Shown here piece after piece: positions 8,601 to 18,071 of a stretch of DNA of 64,000 bases. The notes under the pieces are model-generated. The model was given only the letters and a program-made list of their open reading frames with translations. It did not search any database and was not told the origin of the DNA. This DNA comes from DATBFG01 sp036558645 (lineage in GTDB: Bacteria; Acidobacteriota; Terriglobia; Terriglobales; Acidobacteriaceae). The number at the start of each line of letters is the position of its first letter. Position 1 is the first letter of the stretch. The stretch is from NCBI GenBank assembly GCA_036558645.1, contig DATBFG010000071.1, positions 1-64,000 on the forward strand. Reading direction: 5' to 3'. Position numbers and translations under genes: made by a program.

Positions 8601-10205
8601 ATGCGTCAGTTTCTCGAAAAAAACATGAAGAACCCGCGGCCTGTCATCTTGCTTGCTGTCCTGCTGATGCTGTGGAGCCCTGTGTACGCACAAATCTACT
8701 CCGATATCTTCAACTTCAATTCCAGTACCGGAGATAGCCCAACGAATCCCCAAGTCATGGCGCAGGGGCAGGACGGCAATCTGTACGGGACTCTTCCGCA
8801 AGGGTTCGGAAACACGGGAGTCGTCTTCAAATTTATGCCTGCAACTTCGGCCTATACGATCTTACATTCCTTCGGCGGCACCGATGGTTCGCGTCCGGTC
8901 TCGGGGCTCGCCATTGGACTGGATGGAAACTTTTACGGCACCACCGTCACGGGCGGAACTTATAACGCCGGAACGATTTTCAAGATCACCCCCGCCGGGG
9001 CCTTTACGTCTCTCTATACGTTCACAGCGGGCACCGACGGCGGCTATCCGTATGGCACTCCGACGTTGGGAAACGACGGGAATTTCTACGGCGTAACCCA
9101 GTACGCGACTGCATACAAGATCACACCATCGGGAGTGTTCACACTGCTCGGCACGATTCCCTCTCGCTCCTATGCGCCGCTCTTCCTGGGCAAGGATGGG
9201 AATTTCTATGGCACGACTCTTTATGGTGGAACCCTCAATCAAGGAACCGTCTTTAAGATGACTCCTGGCGGAGTGGTGACGGTGATCTACAACTTTGACA
9301 CGACTCACGGCTCCGCTCCGTATGCAGGTGTGGTTCAGTCGAGCGACGGCAGCTTGTTTGGAACGACCACAGTTGGCGGCAGCGGAGGTGGAGGAACTGT
9401 ATATCGCGTAACACAGTCGGGGAACCTGAAAGTTCTTCACAATTTTCCGCTGGGAACACAAAACGATGGCAACGATCCGATCGCGAGTGTGCTTCTGGCC
9501 ACGAATGGCCTCTTCTATGGCACGACTTGGGCAGGAGGTTTGAACAACTACGGAGTTCTCTTCAGCCTTGCTCCGACGGGTAGCTATACATTCATCAATC
9601 AATTCGACAAACCAAGCGGCTCGAATCCGGCTTCGAACATGGTGCAGCACACCAATGGATCGGTCTACGGCATGGCCAATGGAGGGCTCGCAGTGGATGG
9701 CGTTATTTACCGGTTGGATGTGAACCTTGGAATAACACTGAAACCGTTGCTATATGCGGGCAAGGTTGGTTCTGCGGTGCAGATCCTCGGAAACGGCCTG
9801 ACGGGTGCCACTTCTCTGAAGTTCAACGGCGAGCCTGCGCGGTTCACCCTTGTCTCTGATAATTATTTGACAACCAAGGTACCCTCAGGGGCTACTACTG
9901 GCCCGATTATTGTAAAGACGCCGGCAGGCACTTACAGCACGGTTTTCAACTTCTACGTCATACCAAAGGTGATCAGCTTTAATCCCACGAGCGGACAGGT
10001 CGGAACTTCCGTTGTAATCACCGGCAACAGCTTTACTGGAGCAACCAAAGTAACCTTCGGCGGCGTGGCAGCAACCACGTTTACCGTCGATTCGGATACA
10101 CAGATCACCGCAACGGTTCCAAGTGGAGCTCAAACCGGCAAGATTGGCGTAACGACCGCTGGAGGCGCAGGCACCAGCTCTGGGATCTTTACCGTGCTTC
10201 CATAA
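8601..10205 (+). CDS. secreted GloVer-repeat beta-propeller with IPT/TIG domains
   Basis: A 534-residue protein with a GAGGAG ribosome site and a signal peptide (hydrophobic core about residues 14-29, cleavage near VYAQ). Residues ~45-370 contain at least seven copies of a repeat built on G-x-D-G-N-F-Y-G-T-T followed by GG and V/IFK, the choice-of-anchor tandem repeat (GloVer) family, predicted to fold as a propeller. Two IPT/TIG Ig-like domains follow (about 375-450 and 452-532), the second containing SFNPTSGQVGTSVVITGNSF. Many Acidobacteria have large families of such proteins. Their ligands are unknown; a surface or extracellular location is expected. Confidence 0.85.
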   Translation: MRQFLEKNMKNPRPVILLAVLLMLWSPVYAQIYSDIFNFNSSTGDSPTNPQVMAQGQDGNLYGTLPQGFGNTGVVFKFMPATSAYTILHSFGGTDGSRPVSGLAIGLDGNFYGTTVTGGTYNAGTIFKITPAGAFTSLYTFTAGTDGGYPYGTPTLGNDGNFYGVTQYATAYKITPSGVFTLLGTIPSRSYAPLFLGKDGNFYGTTLYGGTLNQGTVFKMTPGGVVTVIYNFDTTHGSAPYAGVVQSSDGSLFGTTTVGGSGGGGTVYRVTQSGNLKVLHNFPLGTQNDGNDPIASVLLATNGLFYGTTWAGGLNNYGVLFSLAPTGSYTFINQFDKPSGSNPASNMVQHTNGSVYGMANGGLAVDGVIYRLDVNLGITLKPLLYAGKVGSAVQILGNGLTGATSLKFNGEPARFTLVSDNYLTTKVPSGATTGPIIVKTPAGTYSTVFNFYVIPKVISFNPTSGQVGTSVVITGNSFTGATKVTFGGVAATTFTVDSDTQITATVPSGAQTGKIGVTTAGGAGTSSGIFTVLP

Positions 10206-10550
10206 GAGATTCCCGGACTTCAAAGCTCATGCCAAAGCGCCAGGCGAAAAACTGGCGCTTGGCAGAATCGCTTTCCGGAGTCGCCTTCAGAACAGCTCGA
10301 AACACATGCCTTTCTTCCGATAAGGCGCGATTCTGATACTTCTGACAGTTGTCCCTCATACCTGTCAAAACTAGCATCATCCGGGCAATACGCGGGAAGC
10401 CGCATCGCCACAACAAGGGCACCGTGTCTTGTCCCTGTGCCTGCCGCTTGAAAGTCATTGTTCACAGTTAGATAGAGTGGTGCACAGGCGCACGCCAAGA
10501 AATTCAAACGCAATACTTCACGATTTCAAGGAATCACACGGAGGGTAAGT
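10206..10550. other. intergenic, 345 bp
   Basis: It contains a stem-loop right after the propeller gene (listed separately). No supported gene is present. Leftward open frames here show no protein features. The promoter of the following decarboxylase gene is probably in the right-hand half. Confidence 0.5.
10231..10264 (+). terminator. stem-loop after GloVer gene
   Basis: GCCAAAGCGCCAG pairs with CTGGCGCTTGGC (12 pairs with one bulged A) around an 8-base A-rich loop, starting 26 bp after the stop. There is no T-run, so it may be a transcript-end stabilising hairpin and not a classical intrinsic terminator. Confidence 0.45.
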
Positions 10551-13337
10551 ATGACCAGCGTAGCGACCACAACCACCAGAGTCGATCAATTTTTTACCGT
10601 CGCCGAAGCACGTTTCGACCGCTGGCGCGCGCTATTACAGGCAGCGCGGACATGGGAGAACTGGGACCGGGACAAAAAAGAAAGCAAGGACACCGCGCAG
10701 GCAGCAGTATCGGCAGCCTTTCATGAACTCCGCCAGTGGGAAGACTTCTTTGCGTATCCGGGTCCCACACTGCTCAAGACAATGGAAGATCGCATCGCCA
10801 CTGGAGATGCGACAGGAACGGCCCGTCTCGCCCAATCGATCAGTGCTGCACTACTTACACATTCGTATCGCTCAAACCTCTCTGACTGGGAAAGTGATGA
10901 GGGGCCAACCAGCCTGGGCAATCGCGTTTCATACTCCAGCGAAGACGCGGCGCCACACCGTCCCTATTTTGAAGTGTTAATGGTAAGCCCGGCTCGACCA
11001 GCGGCCTGGGCAGAACTGGCGCAAGACTTGCGCAAGCTGCGTCGTGCTCAGGATAAGTTCGTTTATGAACCGGTGTTTGTTAGCAATTTCGAAGATGCCG
11101 TACTTGCAACCATCCTCAATGGCAGCCTCGAGTCGGTCGTCATTTATGAAGGGATTCCATTCCAATCGTCCCATAACAATCCTCTGCTACGCGAATTCCT
11201 GACCTCTCACCTTGCTGCGACAGGTAATGCTCAGACCGCCGGACAGTATGCGTTGACTCTAGTCGGAGCGCTGAAGCTGATTCGTCCCGAACTCGATATC
11301 TTTTTGTTAAGCGACCGGGAAGTGGAGAAGGCGGCGGGTGATTTGTCCGCGACATCGATTCGCCGTGTTTTCTATCAGGTTGAGGAACCACTCGAACTTC
11401 ACTTAAGCATCCTCGATGCGATTCAGGACAGGTTTGAAACTCCATACTTTGACAACCTGCAGAAATATTCGCAACGCCCGATTGGCACGTTCCACGCACT
11501 TCCGGTGGCGCGAGGCAAGTCTATTTTCAAATCGAACTGGATCCGGGACATGGGCCAGTTTTACGGATTGAATCTTTTCCTGGCCGAGTCGTCGGCAACC
11601 ACGGGAGGCTTGGACAGCCTGCTCGAGCCGACGGGTACGATCAAGGTCGCGCAGGACAAAGCTGCACGCGCATTTGGCGCAGACCATGTCTTCTTTGTTA
11701 CGAATGGCACCTCGACATCGAACAAGATGGTCGAACAAGCTTTGCTCGCACCGGGCGACATCATGCTGGTCGACCGGAACTGCCACAAATCACATCACTA
11801 TGGTGCGGTGTTGGCCGGGGCACTACCACTTTATGTTGAAGCGTATCCGTTGACGCAGTACTCCATGTACGGTGCCGTTCCCTTGCGTACGATCAAGAAA
11901 GCATTGCTCGATTTGAAGGCCGAAGGAAGACTGGACCGGGCACGCCTGCTCGTCTTGACGAATTGCACTTTCGACGGTCACATCTACAACGTTGAACGAG
12001 TCATGGAAGAGTGCTTGGCGATCAAGCCAGATCTGATTTTCCTGTGGGATGAGGCGTGGTTCGGATTCGCGCGGTTCAGTCCATTTTACCGCCGCCGCAC
12101 TGCCATGGGTGCAGCCGCCATTCTGGAAAACAAATTCAAAACTCCCGAATATCGCGCCGCATTTGAGGAACAGCAAAAAAAGCTTGGGACCGATCTCGAC
12201 CCGAAAGATCCGAAACTGCTAGAAACTCGCTTGTTGGCCGACCCAAGCAAAGTCCACCTGAGGGTTTATCAGACCAACTCCACGCACAAGTCGATGTCAA
12301 GCCTTCGACAGGGATCGATGGTTCTGGTCAAGGATCAGGATTACCACACCGTGGAAGAGCAATTCCACGAAGCTGTTTTCACACACGCCTCCACCTCTCC
12401 TAACCTGCAGATCATCGCCTCGCTTGATGTTGCAAGGCGCCAAATGGAACTGGAAGGTTACGAACTTGTCAATCGCGCCATACAGCTAGCGCTCGATGTC
12501 CGCCGCGAAGTCAACTCGCATCCGCTGATCTCGAAGTACTTCAAGATTCTCGGTGCGGACGATCTCGTTCCCGGTGAGTTCCGCGAGACTGGATTTGTAG
12601 ATTACCTGACGCCGGGCACGAATTGGACAACGTCAGTCAAGGCGCTCAAAGAGGATGAGTTCGCTTTGGACGTAACGCGCCTAACGCTGGTCTGTGGTTC
12701 TGCTGGATTCGATGGCACGCAGTTCAAGAACATGCTTGCAGCGGATTACGACATTCAACTCAACAAGACGTCTCGCAACAGCGTCCTGCTGCAAACCAAT
12801 ATCAACAACACTCGAAGCGATATCGCTCAACTGATCAAGGTTCTCGTCGAGATCTCGCAGGGAATCGAGAAAAAGCTGGCGCGCGCAGGGAATGCGGCAC
12901 GTCAGGCATTTGATGCCAGAGTAAAGTCTCTGATGGAAGACGTCCCGAATCTTCCGAACTTCAGTTGCTTCCACAACAGCTTCCGAGAAAACCCAGCAAG
13001 TATTACGAGCGAGGGCGACATGCGTTCAGCCTTCTTCGGAGCTTATAGGGAAGAACAGTGTGAGCACCTGAAACTCTCCAGTCCGGAAATCGACAACCGG
13101 ATCAAGGAAGGGCCGGAGCTTGTCTCCGCAAACTTCGTGATTCCGTATCCGCCAGGATTTCCAATCATGGTGCCCGGACAGGTGATCACGGCAGAAACTA
13201 TTGAGTTCATGCGAAAACTCGATGTAAAGGAAATCCATGGCTTTAGTGCGACATTGGGATTGAAATTGCTGAAGCCAGCATACCTAAGCGCAAGAGTTCC
13301 TCCGGCGAAGACCAAACGCGAAGCCAAGGCTGCGTGA
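10551..13337 (+). CDS. Orn/Lys/Arg-type PLP decarboxylase, long form
   Basis: A 928-residue fold-type-I PLP enzyme preceded by GGAGGGTAAGT. The core (about 320-720) has the family landmarks: TNGTSTSNK for the phosphate-binding turn, DRNCHKSHH, an Asp in LWDEAWFGFARF that pairs with the pyridine nitrogen, and the Schiff-base Lys580 in STHKSMSSLRQGS. The C-terminal domain (about 740-928) matches the decarboxylase C-terminal family, with VPGQVI near the end. It is ~200 residues longer than the E. coli inducible decarboxylases, mostly from an N-terminal helical extension. Family members remove the alpha-carboxyl of ornithine, lysine or arginine and consume a cytoplasmic proton. The exact substrate cannot be read from sequence. 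An antiporter gene follows 1.5 kb downstream. Confidence 0.85.
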   Translation: MTSVATTTTRVDQFFTVAEARFDRWRALLQAARTWENWDRDKKESKDTAQAAVSAAFHELRQWEDFFAYPGPTLLKTMEDRIATGDATGTARLAQSISAALLTHSYRSNLSDWESDEGPTSLGNRVSYSSEDAAPHRPYFEVLMVSPARPAAWAELAQDLRKLRRAQDKFVYEPVFVSNFEDAVLATILNGSLESVVIYEGIPFQSSHNNPLLREFLTSHLAATGNAQTAGQYALTLVGALKLIRPELDIFLLSDREVEKAAGDLSATSIRRVFYQVEEPLELHLSILDAIQDRFETPYFDNLQKYSQRPIGTFHALPVARGKSIFKSNWIRDMGQFYGLNLFLAESSATTGGLDSLLEPTGTIKVAQDKAARAFGADHVFFVTNGTSTSNKMVEQALLAPGDIMLVDRNCHKSHHYGAVLAGALPLYVEAYPLTQYSMYGAVPLRTIKKALLDLKAEGRLDRARLLVLTNCTFDGHIYNVERVMEECLAIKPDLIFLWDEAWFGFARFSPFYRRRTAMGAAAILENKFKTPEYRAAFEEQQKKLGTDLDPKDPKLLETRLLADPSKVHLRVYQTNSTHKSMSSLRQGSMVLVKDQDYHTVEEQFHEAVFTHASTSPNLQIIASLDVARRQMELEGYELVNRAIQLALDVRREVNSHPLISKYFKILGADDLVPGEFRETGFVDYLTPGTNWTTSVKALKEDEFALDVTRLTLVCGSAGFDGTQFKNMLAADYDIQLNKTSRNSVLLQTNINNTRSDIAQLIKVLVEISQGIEKKLARAGNAARQAFDARVKSLMEDVPNLPNFSCFHNSFRENPASITSEGDMRSAFFGAYREEQCEHLKLSSPEIDNRIKEGPELVSANFVIPYPPGFPIMVPGQVITAETIEFMRKLDVKEIHGFSATLGLKLLKPAYLSARVPPAKTKREAKAA

Positions 13338-13542
13338 TAGTGCGAAGTGCTGGATCTGAAAGCTTGGGAACTAACCTCCGGGGCCACCGACCTTAACGGG
13401 TGGCGTGGCGAACACTTGAAAGCCTGAGCTGGAGCTGGGGCACAAACCCAGACTTCACTCAGGCTTTGACATTTTTAGACATAATTTGCCCGAGGTTGGA
13501 TGTTCCCCTAATGAATGCGGATGCCGTGCGGCAGCTGAAGAT

Positions 13543-14643
13543 CTACGTTGCCTTGCCAGCATACGCGGTATCTCGAGAAGGCGGCTCCTGTATAAACCCA
13601 GCGGCTATCCAAGCGATGAAAAGTTTGTAGCCAACGGACAAAACAATTGCCCCCACAAATAGACCGATGAGGCCCAAAGCGACAAAGCCGCCGATCGCGC
13701 CCAAAAAAACAACAACAATCGGTACCGCCGCGCGGCGCCCAAGCAGGATAGGCTTCAACACATTGTCCATTAAACCCACAACGGCACACCATACAAGGAA
13801 CAGAACCGCCTTGGTTGCGGTCATTGTAGCGAAAACGTAAAGGACCGCCGGTATCAAGACCAAAATTCCGACCTGAACAACCGCGGCGAAGAGAAAAATA
13901 AACGACCACGCACCTGCTCCCGGCAATCCGACAACCAGGAAGCCCATTGCAGCGCAGGCCGCTTGGATAAGCGCCACACCAATAATTCCAAAGGTAACGC
14001 TGCGGATCGTGGTTCCGACCAGGTCTTGAAACTCCGGGCCCTTGTCATCGAATAACCGTACGAAGAAGCCGCGTGTGAGTTTGGCAGCGGCTGGCGCATT
14101 TCCTAATAAGGCTCCGGAGACAACTATCGAGAGAAGAAATTCAAGGATCGTAAAGCCCACTCCAGCGGAAGCTGAAAGGATCTTAGGCAGAGCGGCCTTA
14201 ATCTCGGGAGAAAACTTCATCATCACGGCCGTCAAATCTGTTGAGACAGCGCTCCATGCTCGCGCGAGCGGCGCACCGATGACTGGCCAGGTGGCTATGC
14301 TCACGGGCGGCGGCGGAATTGTGAAATCTCCTCCCCGCAAGCGTTCAGCTAGCGGGCGTATGCCGTCTATCATCGCAACCGAAAACCACACGATCGGAAC
14401 AATCAAGACAGCTAGTAGAAGGAGAGTCCACAGAACAGCGGCCAGTGTGCCTCTTCCCCCCATCGATGCTTGCAATTTCTGAAACCTTGGATATGAGGCC
14501 ACAGCAACGATGATGCCCCATACGATCAAAGGAACAAATGGGCGAAGAATCCACAGACACGAGACCACCAGCAGAACAGCCAAGCCGATGTTGATGGAGG
14601 CATCGAGAGCTCGATTGATATATGCTTTGTTCTCCATAGCCAT
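13543..14643 (-). CDS. AI-2E family transporter (PF01594 permease)
   Basis: A 366-residue polytopic membrane protein. Two N-terminal helices (about 17-50) come first, then a third (about 66-90), a long amphipathic linker, and four to five C-terminal helices from ~160 on. The signature segment DNVLKPILLGRRAAVPIVVVFLG is present as GLMDNVLKPILLGRRAAVP. The family includes TqsA/YdgG and PerM. Individual members export or import small molecules or act as Na+/H+ antiporters, so the substrate is open. It is transcribed against its neighbours and sits between the decarboxylase and the AspT-family gene. Confidence 0.85.
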   Translation of the reverse strand: MAMENKAYINRALDASINIGLAVLLVVSCLWILRPFVPLIVWGIIVAVASYPRFQKLQASMGGRGTLAAVLWTLLLLAVLIVPIVWFSVAMIDGIRPLAERLRGGDFTIPPPPVSIATWPVIGAPLARAWSAVSTDLTAVMMKFSPEIKAALPKILSASAGVGFTILEFLLSIVVSGALLGNAPAAAKLTRGFFVRLFDDKGPEFQDLVGTTIRSVTFGIIGVALIQAACAAMGFLVVGLPGAGAWSFIFLFAAVVQVGILVLIPAVLYVFATMTATKAVLFLVWCAVVGLMDNVLKPILLGRRAAVPIVVVFLGAIGGFVALGLIGLFVGAIVLSVGYKLFIAWIAAGFIQEPPSRDTAYAGKAT

Positions 14644-14853
14644 TCACACTAATACTTTCGCCAATTAGGTTTCACCTGAATCAGCTACTGAAAGGGTGTT
14701 AGCCCAACCCATTTTTTCTAACTGGCAAAACTGACAGTTCGGAATCCGCCTGTCGCGAACCTAACATTTGTCGACCGTTAATCTGGGCTTGTTCCCTACA
14801 CGTCTGAAGGCGTGAAAAACTGGCTTCGTATCAGACGTAGAAAGCAAGAGCAT

Positions 14854-16542
14854 ATGGAATGGCTGGCCACTTTGTTTACGAAGTATCCGGAAATGGCTGT
14901 TTATCTTGCCATTGGCATTGGATATCTCATCGGGCGCCCGAAGTTTCGCGGAGTCGGACTTGGGGTGGTGACTGGATCGCTCCTGGGAGGAATTCTAATC
15001 GGAACCGTGTTCCACGTCCCGGTGGCGGACCAGGCGAAGGCAATGTTGTTCTTACTTTTCTTATTTGGAATAGGCTACTCAACTGGTCCCAGCTTTTTTC
15101 AAAGTTTGAAGGGAGAAGGCTGGCGCTGGGCAGTACTCGGTGTGTTCGTGCCGGCGATGGGCCTGCTAGCTGCCTATTCAGTAGCAAAGTACCTTGCGCT
15201 TGACCCGGGATATGCAGCGGGGATGTTGTCCGGTGCGCTAACGGAGTCTCCAGCTATTGGTACCGCGAGCGAGGCTATTCGGGCACTCGCCTTACCCACT
15301 GAGCAAAAGGAATTATTGGTCGCTCACGTCGCGGTAGCCGATGCAATCTGCTACATATTCGGCACGCTAGGAGTCATATGGTGCTGCGCCAGTCTCGGCC
15401 CAAAGCTGCTAAGCATTAACCTTCGGGACGAATCGAAGCGCGTAGAAGCAAGCCTGGGAATTCGTTCAACGAAAGGGGGCATTCAGTCCGCATGGCAGCC
15501 TGTTGCATGTCGAGCTTACAAGATCCGTCAAGATGGCCCTATCGCTGGAAAAACCGTGGCAGAGGCAGAGTCATCTCTGACCGCACGACTCTTTGTGGAA
15601 CGTGTCAGGCGGCAAAGTGAGATTTTCTCACCTGAGAAAACAACCGTATTAGTTGCCGACGATCTAGTCGCCGTGTCCGGACGAACGGAAGCACTGGTGC
15701 AAGCTCTTGGCCCATCCACGGTGGAGGTTGCAGATGCAGAGTTACTTCATATTCCGATGGCTTCGTTCGATCTATACGTAACAGAGAAGAAAATCGCCGG
15801 AAAAACTCTAAAAGAAATCGCCGATACCTACGACGAAACGCACGGAGTTTTTCTACGTAGGATTATCCGCGGCGAACAGTCGTTGCCGATTGGCGCTGGA
15901 ACGGTGATTCAGCGTGGCGACACGCTACAAGTAACAGGCTCGGAACGAGCGGTGCAAACGCTGGCACCGCTGGTTGGAACGATGATCCGACCGACTCAAG
16001 ATAGCGACTTGATGGTGCTTGGTTTGACCATTTTCGTCGGTGTGCTTCTGGGAGCAATAATCTCCATTCCGATCGGGAATTTGAGAATTGTCCTTGGCAC
16101 GAGTGTGGGAACACTCCTCGTCGGAGTTCTTGCAGGATGGTTACATTCCGTACGGCCATGGTTTGGCAGGTTCCCAGATGCCGCAATTCTATTTATGAGG
16201 TCTTTGGGTCTGGCTGCATTTGTAGCAATGGTAGGCCTCAAAGCCGGGCCAATTTTCATAGGCGCAGTGCGTGAACACGGCTATGTTTTGTTCCTCGGGG
16301 GAATCGCGGTCACTTTGTTTCCCTTGATTACTGGTCTGTTCTTCGGCCGATACGTTCTCAAGCTGAACCCGGCGCTCTTGATGGGCGGACTTGCAGGAGC
16401 GCAAACCATGATCGCGGGAGCCGCCGCGGTCCAAGAAAAGGCAGATAGTCCTGTGGCTACGTTGGGCTATTCATATACGGTGGCCATTGGTCACGTATTG
16501 TTGACGACATGGGGAACGATCATAGTCGCCCTGATGACGTAG
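14854..16542 (+). CDS. AspT/YidE-family antiporter with central RCK_C domains
   Basis: The frame is open from a GTG at 14812. I prefer the ATG at 14854, where AAGCAAGAG precedes it and the protein begins MEWLATLFTKYP as AspT proteins do. Two membrane halves (about 8-175 and 385-562, each about five helices) flank a soluble middle (about 195-370) holding two TrkA-C/RCK_C-like modules (GKTVAEAE..., GKTLKEIAD...). The internal duplication and the GALTESPAIGTASEAI and GLAGAQTMIAGAAAVQ motifs are typical of aspartate:alanine exchangers. AspT exchanges aspartate for alanine and, together with a decarboxylase, generates proton-motive force. The linked decarboxylase here is of a different type, so the substrate may differ. 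Confidence 0.85.
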   Translation: MEWLATLFTKYPEMAVYLAIGIGYLIGRPKFRGVGLGVVTGSLLGGILIGTVFHVPVADQAKAMLFLLFLFGIGYSTGPSFFQSLKGEGWRWAVLGVFVPAMGLLAAYSVAKYLALDPGYAAGMLSGALTESPAIGTASEAIRALALPTEQKELLVAHVAVADAICYIFGTLGVIWCCASLGPKLLSINLRDESKRVEASLGIRSTKGGIQSAWQPVACRAYKIRQDGPIAGKTVAEAESSLTARLFVERVRRQSEIFSPEKTTVLVADDLVAVSGRTEALVQALGPSTVEVADAELLHIPMASFDLYVTEKKIAGKTLKEIADTYDETHGVFLRRIIRGEQSLPIGAGTVIQRGDTLQVTGSERAVQTLAPLVGTMIRPTQDSDLMVLGLTIFVGVLLGAIISIPIGNLRIVLGTSVGTLLVGVLAGWLHSVRPWFGRFPDAAILFMRSLGLAAFVAMVGLKAGPIFIGAVREHGYVLFLGGIAVTLFPLITGLFFGRYVLKLNPALLMGGLAGAQTMIAGAAAVQEKADSPVATLGYSYTVAIGHVLLTTWGTIIVALMT

Positions 16543-16675
16543 GCCAGACTGTGCCTTCACAAGCATTCGAGGGCTCAGGATCACTGGAAGGTTTCGCCGC
16601 GGCGCAAGAAACACGGCTCAGGTTCACCGTTGCTGGAATTAGCTCGGTACTTCGATTCTACGGAAGGACATCATA

Positions 16676-17488
16676 ATGGCTGACAAGAATAAGAAGAAGA
16701 AAAACGACGAAACGGAAGGGCTCAGTAACAAAGAGTATGAACGAATCTTGCGCAAGCTTCAGACCAACCTGGTCGAAATGCAAGAATGGGTCAAAGCTAC
16801 TGGAGCCAAGGTTGTCATTGTGTTCGAGGGTCGTGACGCGGCTGGAAAAGGGGGAGTCATTCACCGCATCACTGAGCGCGTCAGTCCCCGCGTGTTCAAG
16901 CATGTAGCCCTACCTGCCCCCAGCGAACGTGAGAAATCTCAACTCTACATACAGCGCTACATGCAACACTTTCCCGCAGCTGGGGAAGTAATCATCTTCG
17001 ATCGCAGCTGGTACAACCGTGCACTAGTTGAAAGCGTCATGGGATTTTGCACGGAGAAGCAATGCAAGCAGTTCCTGAAGTTGGTTCCTGCTTTTGAGCG
17101 GCTAATGAAAGATAACGACATAATACTCATAAAGTATTGGTTCGAGGTGAGCGAAGAAGAGCAGCACCGAAGATTTCTCAAGCGTATTGAGGATCCCATG
17201 CGGCAGTGGAAACTCAGTCCGATGGACTTAGAATCTCATCGTCGCTGGTATGACTATTCGCGCGCCCGAGATCGAATGTTGGCGGCCACCGATACTTCGG
17301 AATCTCCCTGGCACGTCGTCCAGACTAACGATAAGGAGCGAGCCCGGCTGAATTGCATTTCTCATTTGCTGAGCAAAGTGCCGTGGAAACGAATTAAGCA
17401 GAAGAAGGTCAAGCTTCCACCACGCCAGGGGCCGAACGGATACAAAGCTCCTAACTGGAAGTATCGCTGGATTCCCGAAAAGTACTAA
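16676..17488 (+). CDS. ppk2: polyphosphate kinase 2 (PPK2 family)
   Basis: A 270-residue cytoplasmic kinase. It has Walker A EGRDAAGKGG (51-60), the lid region with RYMQHFPAAGE, Walker B/catalytic FDRSWYNRA (108-116), and the C-terminal signature YKAPNWKYRW. The N-terminus is Lys/Asp-rich. Length and motifs fit single-domain PPK2 proteins, which transfer phosphate between polyphosphate and nucleoside di- or monophosphates. The class (ADP/GDP-phosphorylating or AMP-phosphorylating) is not certain. The spacing from the AspT gene (133 bp) does not prove co-transcription. Confidence 0.93.
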   Translation: MADKNKKKKNDETEGLSNKEYERILRKLQTNLVEMQEWVKATGAKVVIVFEGRDAAGKGGVIHRITERVSPRVFKHVALPAPSEREKSQLYIQRYMQHFPAAGEVIIFDRSWYNRALVESVMGFCTEKQCKQFLKLVPAFERLMKDNDIILIKYWFEVSEEEQHRRFLKRIEDPMRQWKLSPMDLESHRRWYDYSRARDRMLAATDTSESPWHVVQTNDKERARLNCISHLLSKVPWKRIKQKKVKLPPRQGPNGYKAPNWKYRWIPEKY

Positions 17489-17519
17489 GCGTCGAAACTT
17501 GGCGAGTCGCGCGCCTCAC

Positions 17520-17900
17520 CTACGTATTCGACTTGTAACCCGTCGTCCGCAAGTATGCGATGGCGAACAGAAGACCGAAGATTAGGTCAGGCAGGGATGA
17601 TCGCATGATGCTTGGATGCACTCGTCCCAGTGAATACAGGAGGAGTACTGGGACGGCATATACGAGCTTTTCGAGTATGCTGATCGGCATCAGCGGCCGA
17701 TAACGAATGGGATCCTTCGCCATCATCAGAAACACCATCTGCCACAGCAGTGTCACGCCTAAGAATCCGTAGTAGAACTCGGGGTGAGTAACCGCCGGAG
17801 GAGCCTCCTGCCCGACTCTGTTGAGCATGAAGTACAACGGTATCAGGGATATGAATCCGTAAAATGCCGCTATGAGATAAACAATTCGTGCAAACCTCAT
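17520..17900 (-). CDS. hypothetical four-helix membrane protein
   Basis: A 126-residue protein with four predicted helices: about residues 6-26, 45-61, 78-94 and 105-121. Helix boundaries carry positively charged loops (AKDPIRYRP). It starts at ATG after AGGAG. It resembles uncharacterised small membrane proteins of soil bacteria. No motif suggests a function, and it is convergent with PPK2. Confidence 0.6.
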   Translation of the reverse strand: MRFARIVYLIAAFYGFISLIPLYFMLNRVGQEAPPAVTHPEFYYGFLGVTLLWQMVFLMMAKDPIRYRPLMPISILEKLVYAVPVLLLYSLGRVHPSIMRSSLPDLIFGLLFAIAYLRTTGYKSNT

Positions 17901-18071
17901 TCCTGCTTCTCCTAACGGGCTTCAGATCAAACGATCGTGCCGATTAGATCGTGGTCCGACACGGGAGTACAACTGTTCGATTCCTTTGCCCCTCTACTTC
18001 ATCACTGTAGACGAGCAGCAAGCAGAATGGTGGTGGGTGATGAGCGAGCCTAAAGGCTTGTCTTGGGCAGT

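Noticed and set aside
8862..9650. Leftward 262-codon frame inside the GloVer gene
   Set aside because: Arises from the repeat structure of the opposite strand; composition is not protein-like and it lies fully within a recognised gene.
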